DNA from: Pseudomonadota bacterium
GTDB taxonomy: Bacteria > Myxococcota_A > UBA796 > GCA-2862545
Assembly (NCBI GenBank): GCA_947490265.1
Contig: CANLGQ010000005.1
Span: 1 to 41,271, forward strand
Direction: 5' to 3'
DNA: 41,271 nucleotides
The notes beneath the pieces were generated by a model. The model saw only the letters and a list, made by a program, of their open reading frames with translations. It made no database searches and was not told the DNA's origin. This document shows, in pieces, positions 1 to 8,954 of this stretch; position 1 is the stretch's first letter, and every line of letters begins with the position of its first letter. The position numbers were made by a program, and so were the translations under genes.

Positions 1-969
1 CCCGTTCTCCTCCATCCAGCGATCCGAGTACACTTTCGACAGGTACTTGCTCCCGCCGTCGGGCAGGAGGACCACCACGTTGAGGCCGGCGGCGTCGTTC
101 GCGGCCACCCATTTCACGGCGCCGGCGACCGCAGCGCCACACGAGACCCCCGAGAAGATGCCTTCCTCGCGTGACAGGCGGCGCGTCATCTGCATGGCTT
201 CCTTGTCGGCGACCCGCACGACGTTGTCGACCTGCTCGAAGTCCATCGTCGAGGGCAGGAAGTCTTCTCCGATGCCCTCGATCGCGTAGGAGAAGGGCTC
301 GGTGAGCTGTCCGGTCTGGAAGTAGTCGTAGTACAGCGAACCCACCGGGTCGATGCCGATCACCCGGATGTTGGGGTTCTGCTCCTTCAGGTACTTGGAG
401 ATCCCGCTCACCGTCCCCCCGGTCCCGAGGCCACAGATGAACACGTCGATCTTGCCGTCGAACTGCTCCCACAGCTCGGGCCCCGTGGAACGGTAGTGCG
501 CCAAGGGGTTCGAGGGATTGTGGTATTGATTGGCGTAAAATGCTCCCGGCGTCTCGTCGGCGATTCGGCGCGAGACTTTGTAGTACGAGCGCGGATCATT
601 CGGCCCAACGTCGGTGGGGCAGATCACCACCTTGGCTCCCCAGGCGCGCAGCGCAGCCCGCTTTTCCTCGGACTGCTTGTCGGGAAGCACGAAGATCGTC
701 TTGTACCCGCGAAGGGCCGCTACCATCGCCAGCCCGGCGCCGGTGTTGCCCGATGTCGCTTCGACGATCGTGCCGCCCGGTCGCAGCAATCCGGCCGCCT
801 CCGCATCGTCGATGATCTGGACCGCGATCCGGTCTTTTACCGAGCCGCCGGGGTTGAGCATCTCGAGCTTGGCGTAGACATTGGCCTGCAGGCCGGCGGT
901 GACCTTGTTCAGGCGGACCGCGGGGGTGCGCCCGATCGCGTGCAACACCGAGTCGTAGACGTTCTTCAT
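1..969 (-). CDS. Cystathionine beta-synthase, C-terminus cut off by window edge
   Basis: PLP-dependent enzyme of the cysteine synthase/cystathionine beta-synthase superfamily. The 323 visible residues begin MKNVYDSVLHAIGRTPAVRL. They include the PLP lysine in GGSVKDR (K45), the SGNTG substrate loop (about 73-77) and the glycine-rich phosphate loop GTGGTVSG (about 181-188). The stretch SYAIEGIGEDFLP followed by EEGIFSGVSCGAA fits cystathionine beta-synthase (serine plus homocysteine to cystathionine) better than CysK or CysM. Family members usually carry two CBS domains after this core, but that part lies outside the window, so the assignment between CBS and O-acetylserine sulfhydrylase is not final. 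The ATG at 969 is preceded by an AGGAG ribosome site. It is divergent from the ALDH-like gene, with 90 bases between the two starts. The enzyme should be cytosolic. Confidence 0.88.
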   Translation of the reverse strand, partial: MKNVYDSVLHAIGRTPAVRLNKVTAGLQANVYAKLEMLNPGGSVKDRIAVQIIDDAEAAGLLRPGGTIVEATSGNTGAGLAMVAALRGYKTIFVLPDKQSEEKRAALRAWGAKVVICPTDVGPNDPRSYYKVSRRIADETPGAFYANQYHNPSNPLAHYRSTGPELWEQFDGKIDVFICGLGTGGTVSGISKYLKEQNPNIRVIGIDPVGSLYYDYFQTGQLTEPFSYAIEGIGEDFLPSTMDFEQVDNVVRVADKEAMQMTRRLSREEGIFSGVSCGAAVAGAVKWVAANDAAGLNVVVLLPDGGSKYLSKVYSDRWMEENG

Positions 970-1059
970 GGGCCTCTCCTGGAGCGCGCCTCCTTATCGG
1001 GATGAGCGGCCCGCGGCAGCCCCAGCGTGTGATACGGTGCGCCGTCAGGTGAGGAACGG

Positions 1060-2619
1060 GTGGACCACCAGCGCGAGCGACTCCTTCGTCGCGGCGACTA
1101 CATCTGGGGATCGTTTCTCAAACCCGAGCGCGTAGACGGGTATGTCGTCGGTGTGAACCCGGGCGATCGGTCCGATGTGCTCGGGCGATTTCCGTTCAGC
1201 GAGTCCTCGGTCGACGATGCGGTGGAGATGGCGACCCGCGGCTTCCAGACTTGGCGGCGGGTGAGTCGGGTCGAGCGCGCCAAGGCGGTTCGTCGCTTCC
1301 GCGATCTGGTGAACAAGACGTCCGAGCGTTTCGCGGTGCTGATCACCCGCGAAACCGGGAAGCCATTGTGGGAAGCTCGTCAGGAGGTGATCGCCTCGGT
1401 GCGGTCGGTGGACCTGCTCCTCGAGGAGGGGCTCCAACTCCTCGAGCCGAAGATCCTCAATGAACGCGAGGCGCGGTCTGACTTTCGCCCGCGCGGCGTG
1501 GTCGGGATCCTGGCGCCCTACAACCTGCCCCTGCTGCTTCCCACCCTTCATATCATGGCGGCGTTGCTCGCTGGCAATACGGTCGTTTTCAAGCCGAGCA
1601 AGTTCACGCCGGGCGTCGGCCAGAGCATCGCCGAGCTCATGGATCGGTGCCGGCTTCCCCGGGGCACGTTTGGCCTCGTGCAGGGTTCGGGGACCTCGGT
1701 GGGGCAGAAACTGGCGACCCAATCGGGGCTCGACGCGCTGTTGTTCTCCGGCTCGTTCGGAACGGCCATGGCGATCCGCCGCGCCACGTTCGAGCGGCCC
1801 GAGCTGCCGACCCTCTACCAGTGTGGGGGGAAGGGAGCGGCGATCGTGGTCGGGGGATGCGACCTCGAACGCGCGGTGTACGAGGTGATGATCGGTGCAT
1901 ATCTGACGGCGGGTCAGCGGCATAATTCGACGGGTCGAGTGATTGTTACGAACGACGTGTTCGAGCGGTTCCTCGACCAGCTCACCCGGCGTACCGGGAA
2001 GGTGAACGTCGGCTATGGCTTTGAGCCACGCTGCTTCCTCGGTCCGGTGATCTCCGAGAATTATCGAACGCGATATCGCCGATATGGCCGGGCACTCGTC
2101 CAGCGCAACCACGCCGCCGTGTTGGAGTGTGGGAACCGCGAAGTCGAGGGTCATCGGGGGTTCTATGTCGCGCCGGCGCTGTACGTGGTGGACCACGCCA
2201 ACGGGCATCCGTTCCTGAACGACGAGCCGCCGGGCCCGACCGCGTTGCTGTACCGGGTGAGCGACTGGGAGGAAGCCGTCGCGCTCCACAACCGCTTGAT
2301 GTACCGGGTCTCGACCTCGCTGTTCGTGGCGCCCGATCACCCGGAGCTCGCGGAGATGATCGGCCGGCTGAAAACCGGATCCTTGAACATCAACCGGGGG
2401 ACCATTGGCGCCTCCCTGCGGCTTCCGGCGGTCGGTCTCGGCCGCTCCAGCAACGGGATCCCCGCTGGGATCGACCTGCTTCGGTTCCTCTCGACGCCTC
2501 GCTCCACCTTGGTGGAGAACCGTCCCTTTGACCCGCAGCAGGCGGTTCCCGGAATCAACTGGGATGCGGACGACGAGGACGAGTCGGCCGAGGTCGAGCT
2601 CGAGCCGGAGGGCTTCTAA
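1060..2619 (+). CDS. AstD-like aldehyde dehydrogenase fold protein, catalytic Cys and Glu lost (probable pseudoenzyme)
   Basis: 519 residues of the ALDH superfamily, most like succinylglutamate semialdehyde dehydrogenase (AstD) in the C-terminal half (GLGRSSNGIPAG against the AstD GIGASGNHRPSA region). Cofactor and oxyanion features remain: Asn155 in APYNLP and Lys178 in VFKPSK. The active site does not. The general-base Glu of the ELGGK motif is Gln254 (LYQCGGKG), and the nucleophilic Cys of AGQRC is His288 (AGQRHNSTG, codon cat at 1921-1923). The two positions are 34 residues apart, as in active ALDHs, so the alignment is secure. The EExFGP motif has become NDEPPGP, losing the Phe. The frame is intact over full family length. 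The C-terminus is acidic. The GTG start at 1060 has an AGGTGAGGA site just upstream. Inference: it binds a nucleotide or aldehyde, or has a structural role, rather than oxidising aldehydes by the usual thioester route. Confidence 0.9.
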   Translation: MDHQRERLLRRGDYIWGSFLKPERVDGYVVGVNPGDRSDVLGRFPFSESSVDDAVEMATRGFQTWRRVSRVERAKAVRRFRDLVNKTSERFAVLITRETGKPLWEARQEVIASVRSVDLLLEEGLQLLEPKILNEREARSDFRPRGVVGILAPYNLPLLLPTLHIMAALLAGNTVVFKPSKFTPGVGQSIAELMDRCRLPRGTFGLVQGSGTSVGQKLATQSGLDALLFSGSFGTAMAIRRATFERPELPTLYQCGGKGAAIVVGGCDLERAVYEVMIGAYLTAGQRHNSTGRVIVTNDVFERFLDQLTRRTGKVNVGYGFEPRCFLGPVISENYRTRYRRYGRALVQRNHAAVLECGNREVEGHRGFYVAPALYVVDHANGHPFLNDEPPGPTALLYRVSDWEEAVALHNRLMYRVSTSLFVAPDHPELAEMIGRLKTGSLNINRGTIGASLRLPAVGLGRSSNGIPAGIDLLRFLSTPRSTLVENRPFDPQQAVPGINWDADDEDESAEVELEPEGF

Positions 2620-2634
2620 ACCGAGCTTCGGAAG

Positions 2635-3234
2635 CTACTGGGTGCCGGGATCGGCACCGGTGCGTCGTCGCCGCGCGGCGAGCAGGATTTGGGCGCAGGC
2701 CTCGGCATCGGACAGGGCGTGGTGGTGCTGCAGCGCGATCCCCAGGTGGAGTGCCACGGAGGGCAGGCGCGCGCTCGGCAGCGTTGGCCAGGTTTCCCGG
2801 GCGAGCTCGACGGTGCAGACCCAGGGAACATCGGGGGGTGGCACGCGGGCCTGGCGACAGCACGCATGGAGCACTGAGCGGTCGAAACCGGCGTTGTGGG
2901 CGACAAGCACCTCGGCGTCTTCGAGAAACGGGGCGATCTCAGTCCAGATCCGGCTGAAGATCGGCTGGGTGCGGAGGTGTGCCCAGGCGAGCCCGTGGAC
3001 GAAGGTGTGGGGGATGCTTCGCCGAGGCGGCCGGATCAGCCGATAGACCCGATCGGTGATCACCGCGGACTCCACGCGGACGAGGCCGATTGCGCACGCG
3101 CTGTCGGGTTCGGCGTCGGCAGTCTCGAAGTCGATCGCCACGAAGGTCGTGGGGAGAAGCGCTCCCGGGGGCAGGGTCTTGGTTGCGGCCTGCCCGGCCG
3201 CGCTGGCCCGAGCGATCGTCGTCGGCTGAGACAT
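2635..3234 (-). CDS. DnaQ-like DEDDh 3'-5' exonuclease
   Basis: 199-residue exonuclease of the RNase T/DnaQ (DEDDh) superfamily, which removes nucleotides from DNA or RNA 3' ends using two metal ions. With the ATG at 3234, Exo I is FVAIDFETA (D35, E37), Exo II is VAHNAGFDRS (D118) and Exo III is HHALSDA (H171, D176), so all five catalytic residues are present. The stretch SACAIGLVRVE after Exo I is typical of the stand-alone epsilon-like exonucleases rather than the replicative PolIII proofreading subunit. There is no helicase or UvrC-like fusion. The frame stays open to a TTG at 3255. The ATG was preferred because the extra seven residues add nothing recognisable, but neither start has a strong ribosome site. 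It is convergent with the ALDH-like gene (15 bases between stops) and divergent from msrB. Confidence 0.88.
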   Translation of the reverse strand: MSQPTTIARASAAGQAATKTLPPGALLPTTFVAIDFETADAEPDSACAIGLVRVESAVITDRVYRLIRPPRRSIPHTFVHGLAWAHLRTQPIFSRIWTEIAPFLEDAEVLVAHNAGFDRSVLHACCRQARVPPPDVPWVCTVELARETWPTLPSARLPSVALHLGIALQHHHALSDAEACAQILLAARRRRTGADPGTQ

Positions 3235-3314
3235 GAACGGTAGGTACCGCGTCAACTGACCAGAAATTGTCCGGGCCCCCGTCCGGCGGACGGTTACGCG
3301 ATCGGGGGAGGCAC

Positions 3315-3728
3315 ATGGCGGATCGTCGAGACGATCTCCCGAATGACGAGGCCGGCTGGCGAGCGCGGCTGTCGCCTACCGAGTTCCACATCCTCAGGGA
3401 GAAAGGAACGGAGCGTGCGTTCACTGGGGCCTTCTGGAACGACTTTCGGCCGGGACGGTGGACGTGCGCCGGGTGCGGCGCCGCGTTGTTCCAGGCCGCG
3501 ACGAAGTTCGACCACGGGTGCGGCTGGCCGGCCTTCTCCGCCCCGGTTTCGAGCGGGGCCGTCGTTACCGAGACCGACCGGTCCTTTGGGATGCTGCGCA
3601 CCGAGGTGCGCTGTGCCCGGTGCGACGGGCACCTCGGGCACGTCTTCGACGACGGTCCCGGTCCCACTCGGCTGCGGTACTGCATTAATTCGGCGTCAAT
3701 GCGCCACGAGCCATCGGAACCGCGATGA
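3315..3728 (+). CDS. msrB: Peptide-methionine (R)-S-oxide reductase MsrB
   Basis: 137-residue MsrB, which reduces methionine R-sulfoxide in proteins back to methionine using thioredoxin. Two zinc-binding CxxC pairs are visible (CAGCG and [12 protein letters not shown]), then the catalytic Cys in RYCINSAS near the C-terminus, with the usual GWPAF substrate-pocket motif between. Length matches single-domain MsrB proteins, and no MsrA fusion is present. The ATG at 3315 is preceded by GGGGGAGG; the frame stays open upstream to 3267, but those residues do not belong to the family. No signal peptide, so cytosolic. The stop overlaps the next start by four bases (ATGA), so it is probably cotranscribed with the 112-residue orphan. 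Confidence 0.95.
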   Translation: MADRRDDLPNDEAGWRARLSPTEFHILREKGTERAFTGAFWNDFRPGRWTCAGCGAALFQAATKFDHGCGWPAFSAPVSSGAVVTETDRSFGMLRTEVRCARCDGHLGHVFDDGPGPTRLRYCINSASMRHEPSEPR

Positions 3729-4063
3729 GTGAGCCCCTCGCTCGACTGGTGGCTACCTGGGTCGCCCAACTGGACCACGGGCGCTCGCGTGCGGTTCTCC
3801 GAGCGCTCGCCCATGGCGACTACGCGGCGGCCGAGCGGCAACTCTCTTCGGTCGTGGGGTCGCCTGTCCGCTTGACGGACGAGCGGATCCGCGAGCAGCT
3901 CGGCGACCAGCTCGAGGCGAAACTGGAGGGCCCCTCCAATCCTGGTGAGTCCGATTCGACGGTGCCGTTCCCGCTGGAACCGGTTGGCGTCATCGACGTG
4001 CGGGAGGATGACCCGACCGACGAAGCGGCGCGGTCCGGCCCCGAGACGCGGTTCGAACGCTGA
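3725..4063 (+). CDS. Small hypothetical protein, translationally coupled to msrB
   Basis: 112 residues with no family recognised. The first 70 residues look helical ([16 protein letters not shown], with alternating Leu/Ala and charged residues). The last 40 are acidic and Pro-rich ([15 protein letters not shown]) and probably disordered. There is no signal peptide, membrane segment or Cys. The start codon overlaps the msrB stop in an ATGA, the strongest evidence that this is a real gene. The following gene starts 43 bases downstream on the same strand. Codon use is like its neighbours. Function unknown. Confidence 0.65.
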   Translation: MSEPLARLVATWVAQLDHGRSRAVLRALAHGDYAAAERQLSSVVGSPVRLTDERIREQLGDQLEAKLEGPSNPGESDSTVPFPLEPVGVIDVREDDPTDEAARSGPETRFER

Positions 4064-4106
4064 ACACGCCCTTGTGCTGGCGGCCAGACTGGGTCACGAG
4101 GGGGAA

Positions 4107-5561
4107 ATGATCGTCTTTGAACTCGGATCCTGCCTGTGGAGCCCCGAACAGGTGCACGAGGCTGTCGAGGCCCGCGACCAGCCGGTCCTGGTTGAGGTCG
4201 CGGTGCGTCGGGAGTTCCGCGGCGTGTGGGTGGCGACGGTCGCGAACATCAATTTTCCGTCGAAACCCGGCCTCTCACCGGATGCGCTCGCGGGTGAGCT
4301 CGATCGGATCGTCGAGGCGTCCGCCGACGCCGGCTTCAACGCGATCGTGTTCCAGGTGCGGCCTGAGGGCGACGCGCTGTATCGGTCGGAGCTCGAGCCC
4401 TGGAGCCGGTTTCTCACCGGTAAGCAGGGGGGCGATCCGGGGATCGACCCGCTCGCCTACCTCGTTTCGGCCGCCCATTCGCGCAACGTCGAGGTTCACG
4501 CTTGGTTCAATCCCTACCGGGCCAAGTCGACGGTGAGCGCTGAGGCGGTCGCTCCGCATGTGACGGTGACCCATCCCGATGTCGTGCGACGGGTCGGAAA
4601 CCTGGTGTGGATGGACCCCGGATCCGAGATCGTCCGAAAGCGAACCCTGGAGGTCGTGCTCGACGTGTCCCGACGGTACGACGTCGATGGGATCCACTTC
4701 GACGACTATTTTTACCCCTACCCCGACCCATCGGGAAAGGACTTCCCCGATACGTCGACCTTCGCGAGCTACCAGCAGGCCGGCGGCTTGCTGGAGCGCG
4801 CCGATTGGCGGCGAGCGAACGTGAACGCCCTCGTAGAGCAGGTCGGTACCGGCATCGCTGCCAGCCGCGCCTGGGTTCGGTTTGGCATTTCTCCCTTCGG
4901 GATCTACCGCCCCGGGTTCCCGGAAGGCGTGACCGGATTCGACCAATACGCGCGCTTGTACGCGGATCCAGTGGCATGGCTCGACGCCGGTTGGGTGGAC
5001 TACGTGGCACCGCAGCTCTACTGGCCGACCTCGGCCCCTCGCCAGCCCTACAATCCGCTCCTCGCCTGGTGGGCCGGCCGATCGGTCGGGGGACGGCACG
5101 TCTTCGCCGGGAACTTCCTGGCCGCGCTCGGCACCAAGCCTCAGTGGACAGTGGACGAGTTCCGCGCGCAGCTCGATGGCACCAGACTGGCCCAAAAATC
5201 AGGTGCGACGGGTAATATCTTCTATCACATCGGTCCCATCCTTCACAACCAGGACCGGATCGCCGAGGTCTTTCGCGACGAGTTGTACGCCGAGCCGGCT
5301 GTGACGCCCGCCCTGGCCGGCTCCCGGCCGTCCGCTGCTCCGCCCGTGGTGGAGGTGGTGGGGGCCGGCCTCCGCTTGACCCCGGCCGATGTCGTTCCGC
5401 CGCGGAGCTATGTGGTGTATCGGCCGGAGGCTGAGGGATGGGTGCTCGAGCGCCTCCTGCCCGGAGACACGGCGACCGTGGACCTCCCTCCCGGACACTG
5501 GGCGATCTCAGCGGTGAATCGCTTCGGGGACGAGTCGCCGGGCGTGCTCGTCGCGTTGTAG
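4107..5561 (+). CDS. GHL10-type glycoside hydrolase-like protein (DUF187/YngK family)
   Basis: About 484 residues. The TIM-barrel glycoside hydrolase-like domain GHL10 (PF02638, formerly DUF187) starts at REFRGVWVATVANINFPS, the diagnostic opening. Further family landmarks follow: NAIVFQVRPEGDALY, HAWFNPYRA, GIHFDDYFYPYP (acidic residues on strand 4), FGISPFGIYRPG and YVAPQLYWP. The last 90 residues resemble a small beta domain. Relatives are thought to act on cell-wall or surface glycans. They are usually exported lipoproteins, but here the region before the barrel (MIVFELGSCLWSPEQVHEAV) has no clear signal peptide or lipobox. The ATG at 4107 has GAGGGGGAA upstream; an in-frame GTG at 4074 gives no better leader. 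It lies 43 bases after the orphan and is convergent with the 1116-residue gene. Confidence 0.82.
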   Translation: MIVFELGSCLWSPEQVHEAVEARDQPVLVEVAVRREFRGVWVATVANINFPSKPGLSPDALAGELDRIVEASADAGFNAIVFQVRPEGDALYRSELEPWSRFLTGKQGGDPGIDPLAYLVSAAHSRNVEVHAWFNPYRAKSTVSAEAVAPHVTVTHPDVVRRVGNLVWMDPGSEIVRKRTLEVVLDVSRRYDVDGIHFDDYFYPYPDPSGKDFPDTSTFASYQQAGGLLERADWRRANVNALVEQVGTGIAASRAWVRFGISPFGIYRPGFPEGVTGFDQYARLYADPVAWLDAGWVDYVAPQLYWPTSAPRQPYNPLLAWWAGRSVGGRHVFAGNFLAALGTKPQWTVDEFRAQLDGTRLAQKSGATGNIFYHIGPILHNQDRIAEVFRDELYAEPAVTPALAGSRPSAAPPVVEVVGAGLRLTPADVVPPRSYVVYRPEAEGWVLERLLPGDTATVDLPPGHWAISAVNRFGDESPGVLVAL

Positions 5562-5573
5562 GGGCCCGCGCGG

Positions 5574-8500
5574 CTAGGGCCTTCCGCGTTCCAGCGCTCG
5601 GGTAGCGGCCTCTCCCGAGAAACCGAGCCCGAGGACCTGCATCCCCTCATACTGGGCGATGGCTGCATAGACCGGGAGGAAGCCGCCGGTCAGGCGAACC
5701 AGGCGACCTCCACCGGGGAGGTCGGCCACGGGGCGCGGGGAGACGGTATACAAGCCAGAGAGTGGCGGAGGGAGGACCGCGGGTGCGCCCCCGATGCGCA
5801 AGACGCTGATCGCGTCGTCGGGGTCGGACCACGCGACCACGCCCGGGATCGTCAGGGCAGGGTTTGCCTTGAAACCAGCCGGCGCAGCTGCTTTCGGGGC
5901 GACCATCCCCACCGGCCAGCCGTCCGGCTGTGCGGTCTTGGCCCCCTGCACCGCGCTGCCTCGGGCGTCGCCGAGCGCGCGGGCGTCGCCGAGGGGATCC
6001 CCGTTGCCCGAGATCAGGCGGTATTCCATCCGGAACGCGCGTGCGGTGGCATCGGTGCTGGCCGCGCGATCGAGCGCGACGACCTGGCTCGTGGAGTACA
6101 CCCGGCCTGCAGTGGCGGCGAACGCCAGGGCCACGCCGTCCAGCCGACCGTGGCGGGTGGCGAGGAGCAGGCCATCGCGCGCCGCCTGGTCCAACTGGCC
6201 CTGGTCCAAGCGAAGCTGGGCCCGGATCGCGAGCTGGACCGGATCGGCGACGACCTCGGCGTCGTGCCAGGCCAGGACCGCGAGCAGCGCCTCCTCGGGG
6301 GCGATCGCAAGCAGTTCCTGGACACTGCCGGGTGTTTGGGTCGCCACAGCTCCTTCGTTCCGGCCGACACTCGCTCGGCCGCCGAGGCGAGCCCAGGCCT
6401 GATCCTCGAGTGTGTGGTCCCGAACGAGGCGCGCGAGCAGGAGCAGACGCTCGGCCCGCTCCGTGTCCTCCGGGTCGAGGTCGGACGCCCGAAGCGCAGC
6501 CCAGCTTGCCGTCGCGAGATCTCCGTTGGAGAGGGAAAAGTCCACGACACGCGACCATCGAGCGGGATCGGTGGCCGCGAGTTGTGCGGCCCCGCGGGCA
6601 TACTCGAGCGCGAGATCCGTCCGGCCGACCAGGCCGAGCGCCTCCGCCGCCCCTCCGGCCACCGCGGGGTCATCGGGCTTTGCTCGCGCCGCGCGAACGG
6701 CCGCAGCGACGACGGTGCCCGTCGCAGCGCCGGCGCTCGCCTCCGCCTGGGCGAGGAGAATGTCGGCCTGAGCGTCGGTTCCGGCGAGCGGCCGGGCGAG
6801 GTCGGCAGCGTCCGTCCAGCGCTGCTCGGCCAGGGCGATCCGGGCTTTCGCGAGGGAGAACCGTGAATCGGTCGGCGCACCGAGCGCGTCGGCCTCGGCG
6901 ATCCACTGGTTGGGGTCCTTCCAGCCCTCGGCCCCCTCCACCTGCACCTCGAGCGCGAGGAGGATCGCCTGGGTGCGGGTGGCGGGGTCGACCGCCGTTT
7001 CGCCCAGCCTCCGCGCGATTTGATCTGCCTGCCAGCGAAACCCGGCGTCGGACATGCCTTGGGCAATCTGGAGTTGAGCGCCTTCGGTAGTGCCGTGGGT
7101 GCCCATCAGCGCCTCCCAGGGCGCGGTGTCGGTCGAACCTCCCCAACGGACGAGCCCGGCGCTCAGCTCGGCGAGTGGCTGGATCGAAGTACCGAGCAAC
7201 TTGATGGCTTTCTTGGGCTTGTCTGCTTCCCACCATGCGAAGGCGCGAAACCACAGCTCCTCGACCTCGGTCAAGGGTTCGACCCCGGCGGTGAGGCTGC
7301 GCTGCACCTCCTCGGCGTCTAGGGTCAAGAGCAGAAGGTCGAGGCCTTGCTTGCCTTCCTCGGCCAAGATCTTCGCAGAGGCCGATTCCCGCGCCGGCTC
7401 GAACACCCGATACGGGCGGTCGATCTCGATCTCCGATACGAGGCGCTGTCCCTCGTGTTTGAGCCGCCGGGAGACGAGCACTTCGGGTGCGGCCTGGGAT
7501 GGGGTGGTGGCGACGCCCGCGATGCGCAGAGTGGGCGGGACCACCACGCTCATCGTCTCGTGGACGGTGACGTCGGGAGGAAGCCAAGCGGCGATCGCCG
7601 GGCCGAGGAGCGGCAGGACCGTGGCGGCTAGCCCCCCAGGAAAGGCGGCGTCGGTCATTGCTTGCCGGCCGATCACGGTCAGGGTGAGCGGTCGGTCGGT
7701 GCGCTCGATCCCGCCCAGCGTGACCAGGACCTGGCTGGCGTCCGGTCGAGCCTGCCGGATCAGTCGTTCGATCGCCGCATGTTGAGAGGACTCGTTGAGC
7801 GGCCGCAGGAGCGTGCGGAAGAGCTCGATCGCCGCTCCTTCGGCGATGACCGAGGCGGTCCAGGTTTGGCCGCCGTCGGGGCCGAGGGTGAGCTGGGTGT
7901 TCACTCCGACGCGCCCCTCGGGTCCCGCTGCCTCCGCGAGCTGGCGCGGCAGGTCTCCGGCCTCCCAGACCCAGCCGCCGACCAGGTTGGCCGGAGTACC
8001 GCCGCCGGGCGCGAAGGTTGCGCTCGGGTCGATCCAGACCGGTGCACGGTCTTTTCGATAGACGACGATCGCGGGAAGCGGCACCATCGCCGGGGCCGGG
8101 ACCGTGACCGGGAAGGAACCGCGGGCCCCGACCGGACGAAATTGGGCAGGGCGAGCCTCGTATCCTGCGGCCCGGAGCAGGCTCAGGAGGACGACGCCGC
8201 GATCTGCCCCGGTCCCCGCGCCGGCCCGGAGGGCGGAGGCCGCGTCGGTGGCGGCGTCCCAGCTGCCTGGCTGGCCGGGGGAAACCGAGACGGCGTCGAA
8301 CACCCGGCGGGCGGCCTCCGCGACGGTGAGCGTGTTCGCGTCGGCGGCCAGGTCTCGCCCGAGGCCGTCTTTCGAGGTCACCAGCTTGGCCACCCGCGCC
8401 GCCATCCGCTCTCCGGCGTCAAACCAGTCGGGGAGCGTGCTCCATACGACCTGCGCGGGGCTGTCCTCGGGAACGGTGTCCCAGGCGAGCGTCACCGCGC

Positions 8501-8924
8501 GACCCGACTTGCTGGACCACGTGGGATGGGCGCCCGGGTCCGCCCACACGGTCAGCGGGAGGTTCGACGGGGTCTGGATCGAGACGCGGAGGTGTTCGGT
8601 GGGGAGACCGGGCGCGCTCAGCACGAGCCCCGAGTCGAGGGTTCCGCTTCGCGTGCGGGTAAACGTGAACACCTCTCCGGCCACGATTCCGGCCGGGAAA
8701 ACGACGGTCTCCTCGAGGATCGTCGCTCCCTTGCTGCTGGCGCCGTCGAGCCCTGCCGGGCCCACGAGCCCGGCCGAACAGGCCTCCGGGTCGTCGATCC
8801 GCACGGACCACGTCACCTTCGTCGTGGCGGAGCGCGAGGCGGAGATCGTCGTTTCGACCCGGTGATCGAGCACGCTGGCAGGGGCCGCGTGGACCAGCGA
8901 GCACAGCGCGAGGACGGAGCTCAT
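5574..8924 (-). CDS. Large exported protein: degenerate transglutaminase-like domain plus TPR-like repeats
   Basis: 1116 residues. A short hydrophobic leader (SVLALCSLVHAAPA) suggests export; it lacks an arginine-rich n-region from this ATG. Residues about 20-190 form a beta-rich region as in DUF3857 proteins. Residues about 200-310 match the transglutaminase-like core that follows it: GTGADRGVVLLSLLRAAGYE is the helix that normally carries the nucleophile in GDCxDK, but Cys is Ala240. The His strand is PAIVVY (Ala285), and only the Asp in VWIDPS (D299) remains. Residues about 540-960 are Ala/Leu-rich helical hairpins of TPR type (EALGLVGRTDLALEYARGAA). The end is beta-rich. AGGAAA lies upstream of the ATG, and the gene follows the ATP-grasp stop by 30 bases, so the two are probably one operon. 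Inference: a periplasmic or surface scaffold, not an enzyme. Confidence 0.75.
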   Translation of the reverse strand: MSSVLALCSLVHAAPASVLDHRVETTISASRSATTKVTWSVRIDDPEACSAGLVGPAGLDGASSKGATILEETVVFPAGIVAGEVFTFTRTRSGTLDSGLVLSAPGLPTEHLRVSIQTPSNLPLTVWADPGAHPTWSSKSGRAVTLAWDTVPEDSPAQVVWSTLPDWFDAGERMAARVAKLVTSKDGLGRDLAADANTLTVAEAARRVFDAVSVSPGQPGSWDAATDAASALRAGAGTGADRGVVLLSLLRAAGYEARPAQFRPVGARGSFPVTVPAPAMVPLPAIVVYRKDRAPVWIDPSATFAPGGGTPANLVGGWVWEAGDLPRQLAEAAGPEGRVGVNTQLTLGPDGGQTWTASVIAEGAAIELFRTLLRPLNESSQHAAIERLIRQARPDASQVLVTLGGIERTDRPLTLTVIGRQAMTDAAFPGGLAATVLPLLGPAIAAWLPPDVTVHETMSVVVPPTLRIAGVATTPSQAAPEVLVSRRLKHEGQRLVSEIEIDRPYRVFEPARESASAKILAEEGKQGLDLLLLTLDAEEVQRSLTAGVEPLTEVEELWFRAFAWWEADKPKKAIKLLGTSIQPLAELSAGLVRWGGSTDTAPWEALMGTHGTTEGAQLQIAQGMSDAGFRWQADQIARRLGETAVDPATRTQAILLALEVQVEGAEGWKDPNQWIAEADALGAPTDSRFSLAKARIALAEQRWTDAADLARPLAGTDAQADILLAQAEASAGAATGTVVAAAVRAARAKPDDPAVAGGAAEALGLVGRTDLALEYARGAAQLAATDPARWSRVVDFSLSNGDLATASWAALRASDLDPEDTERAERLLLLARLVRDHTLEDQAWARLGGRASVGRNEGAVATQTPGSVQELLAIAPEEALLAVLAWHDAEVVADPVQLAIRAQLRLDQGQLDQAARDGLLLATRHGRLDGVALAFAATAGRVYSTSQVVALDRAASTDATARAFRMEYRLISGNGDPLGDARALGDARGSAVQGAKTAQPDGWPVGMVAPKAAAPAGFKANPALTIPGVVAWSDPDDAISVLRIGGAPAVLPPPLSGLYTVSPRPVADLPGGGRLVRLTGGFLPVYAAIAQYEGMQVLGLGFSGEAATRALERGRP

Positions 8925-8954
8925 GCGGCGTTTTCCTGGGGTGACCAGTATACG

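Noticed and set aside
1-969. Cysteine synthase (CysK/CysM) for the first gene
   Set aside because: The EGIGEDFLP and EEGIFSGVSCGAA segments and the overall spacing fit cystathionine beta-synthase better; kept as the alternative because the C-terminal CBS domains are outside the window.
3235-3255. TTG start at 3255 for the DnaQ-like exonuclease
   Set aside because: It adds seven residues with no family support and no better ribosome site than the ATG at 3234. Kept only as an alternative.
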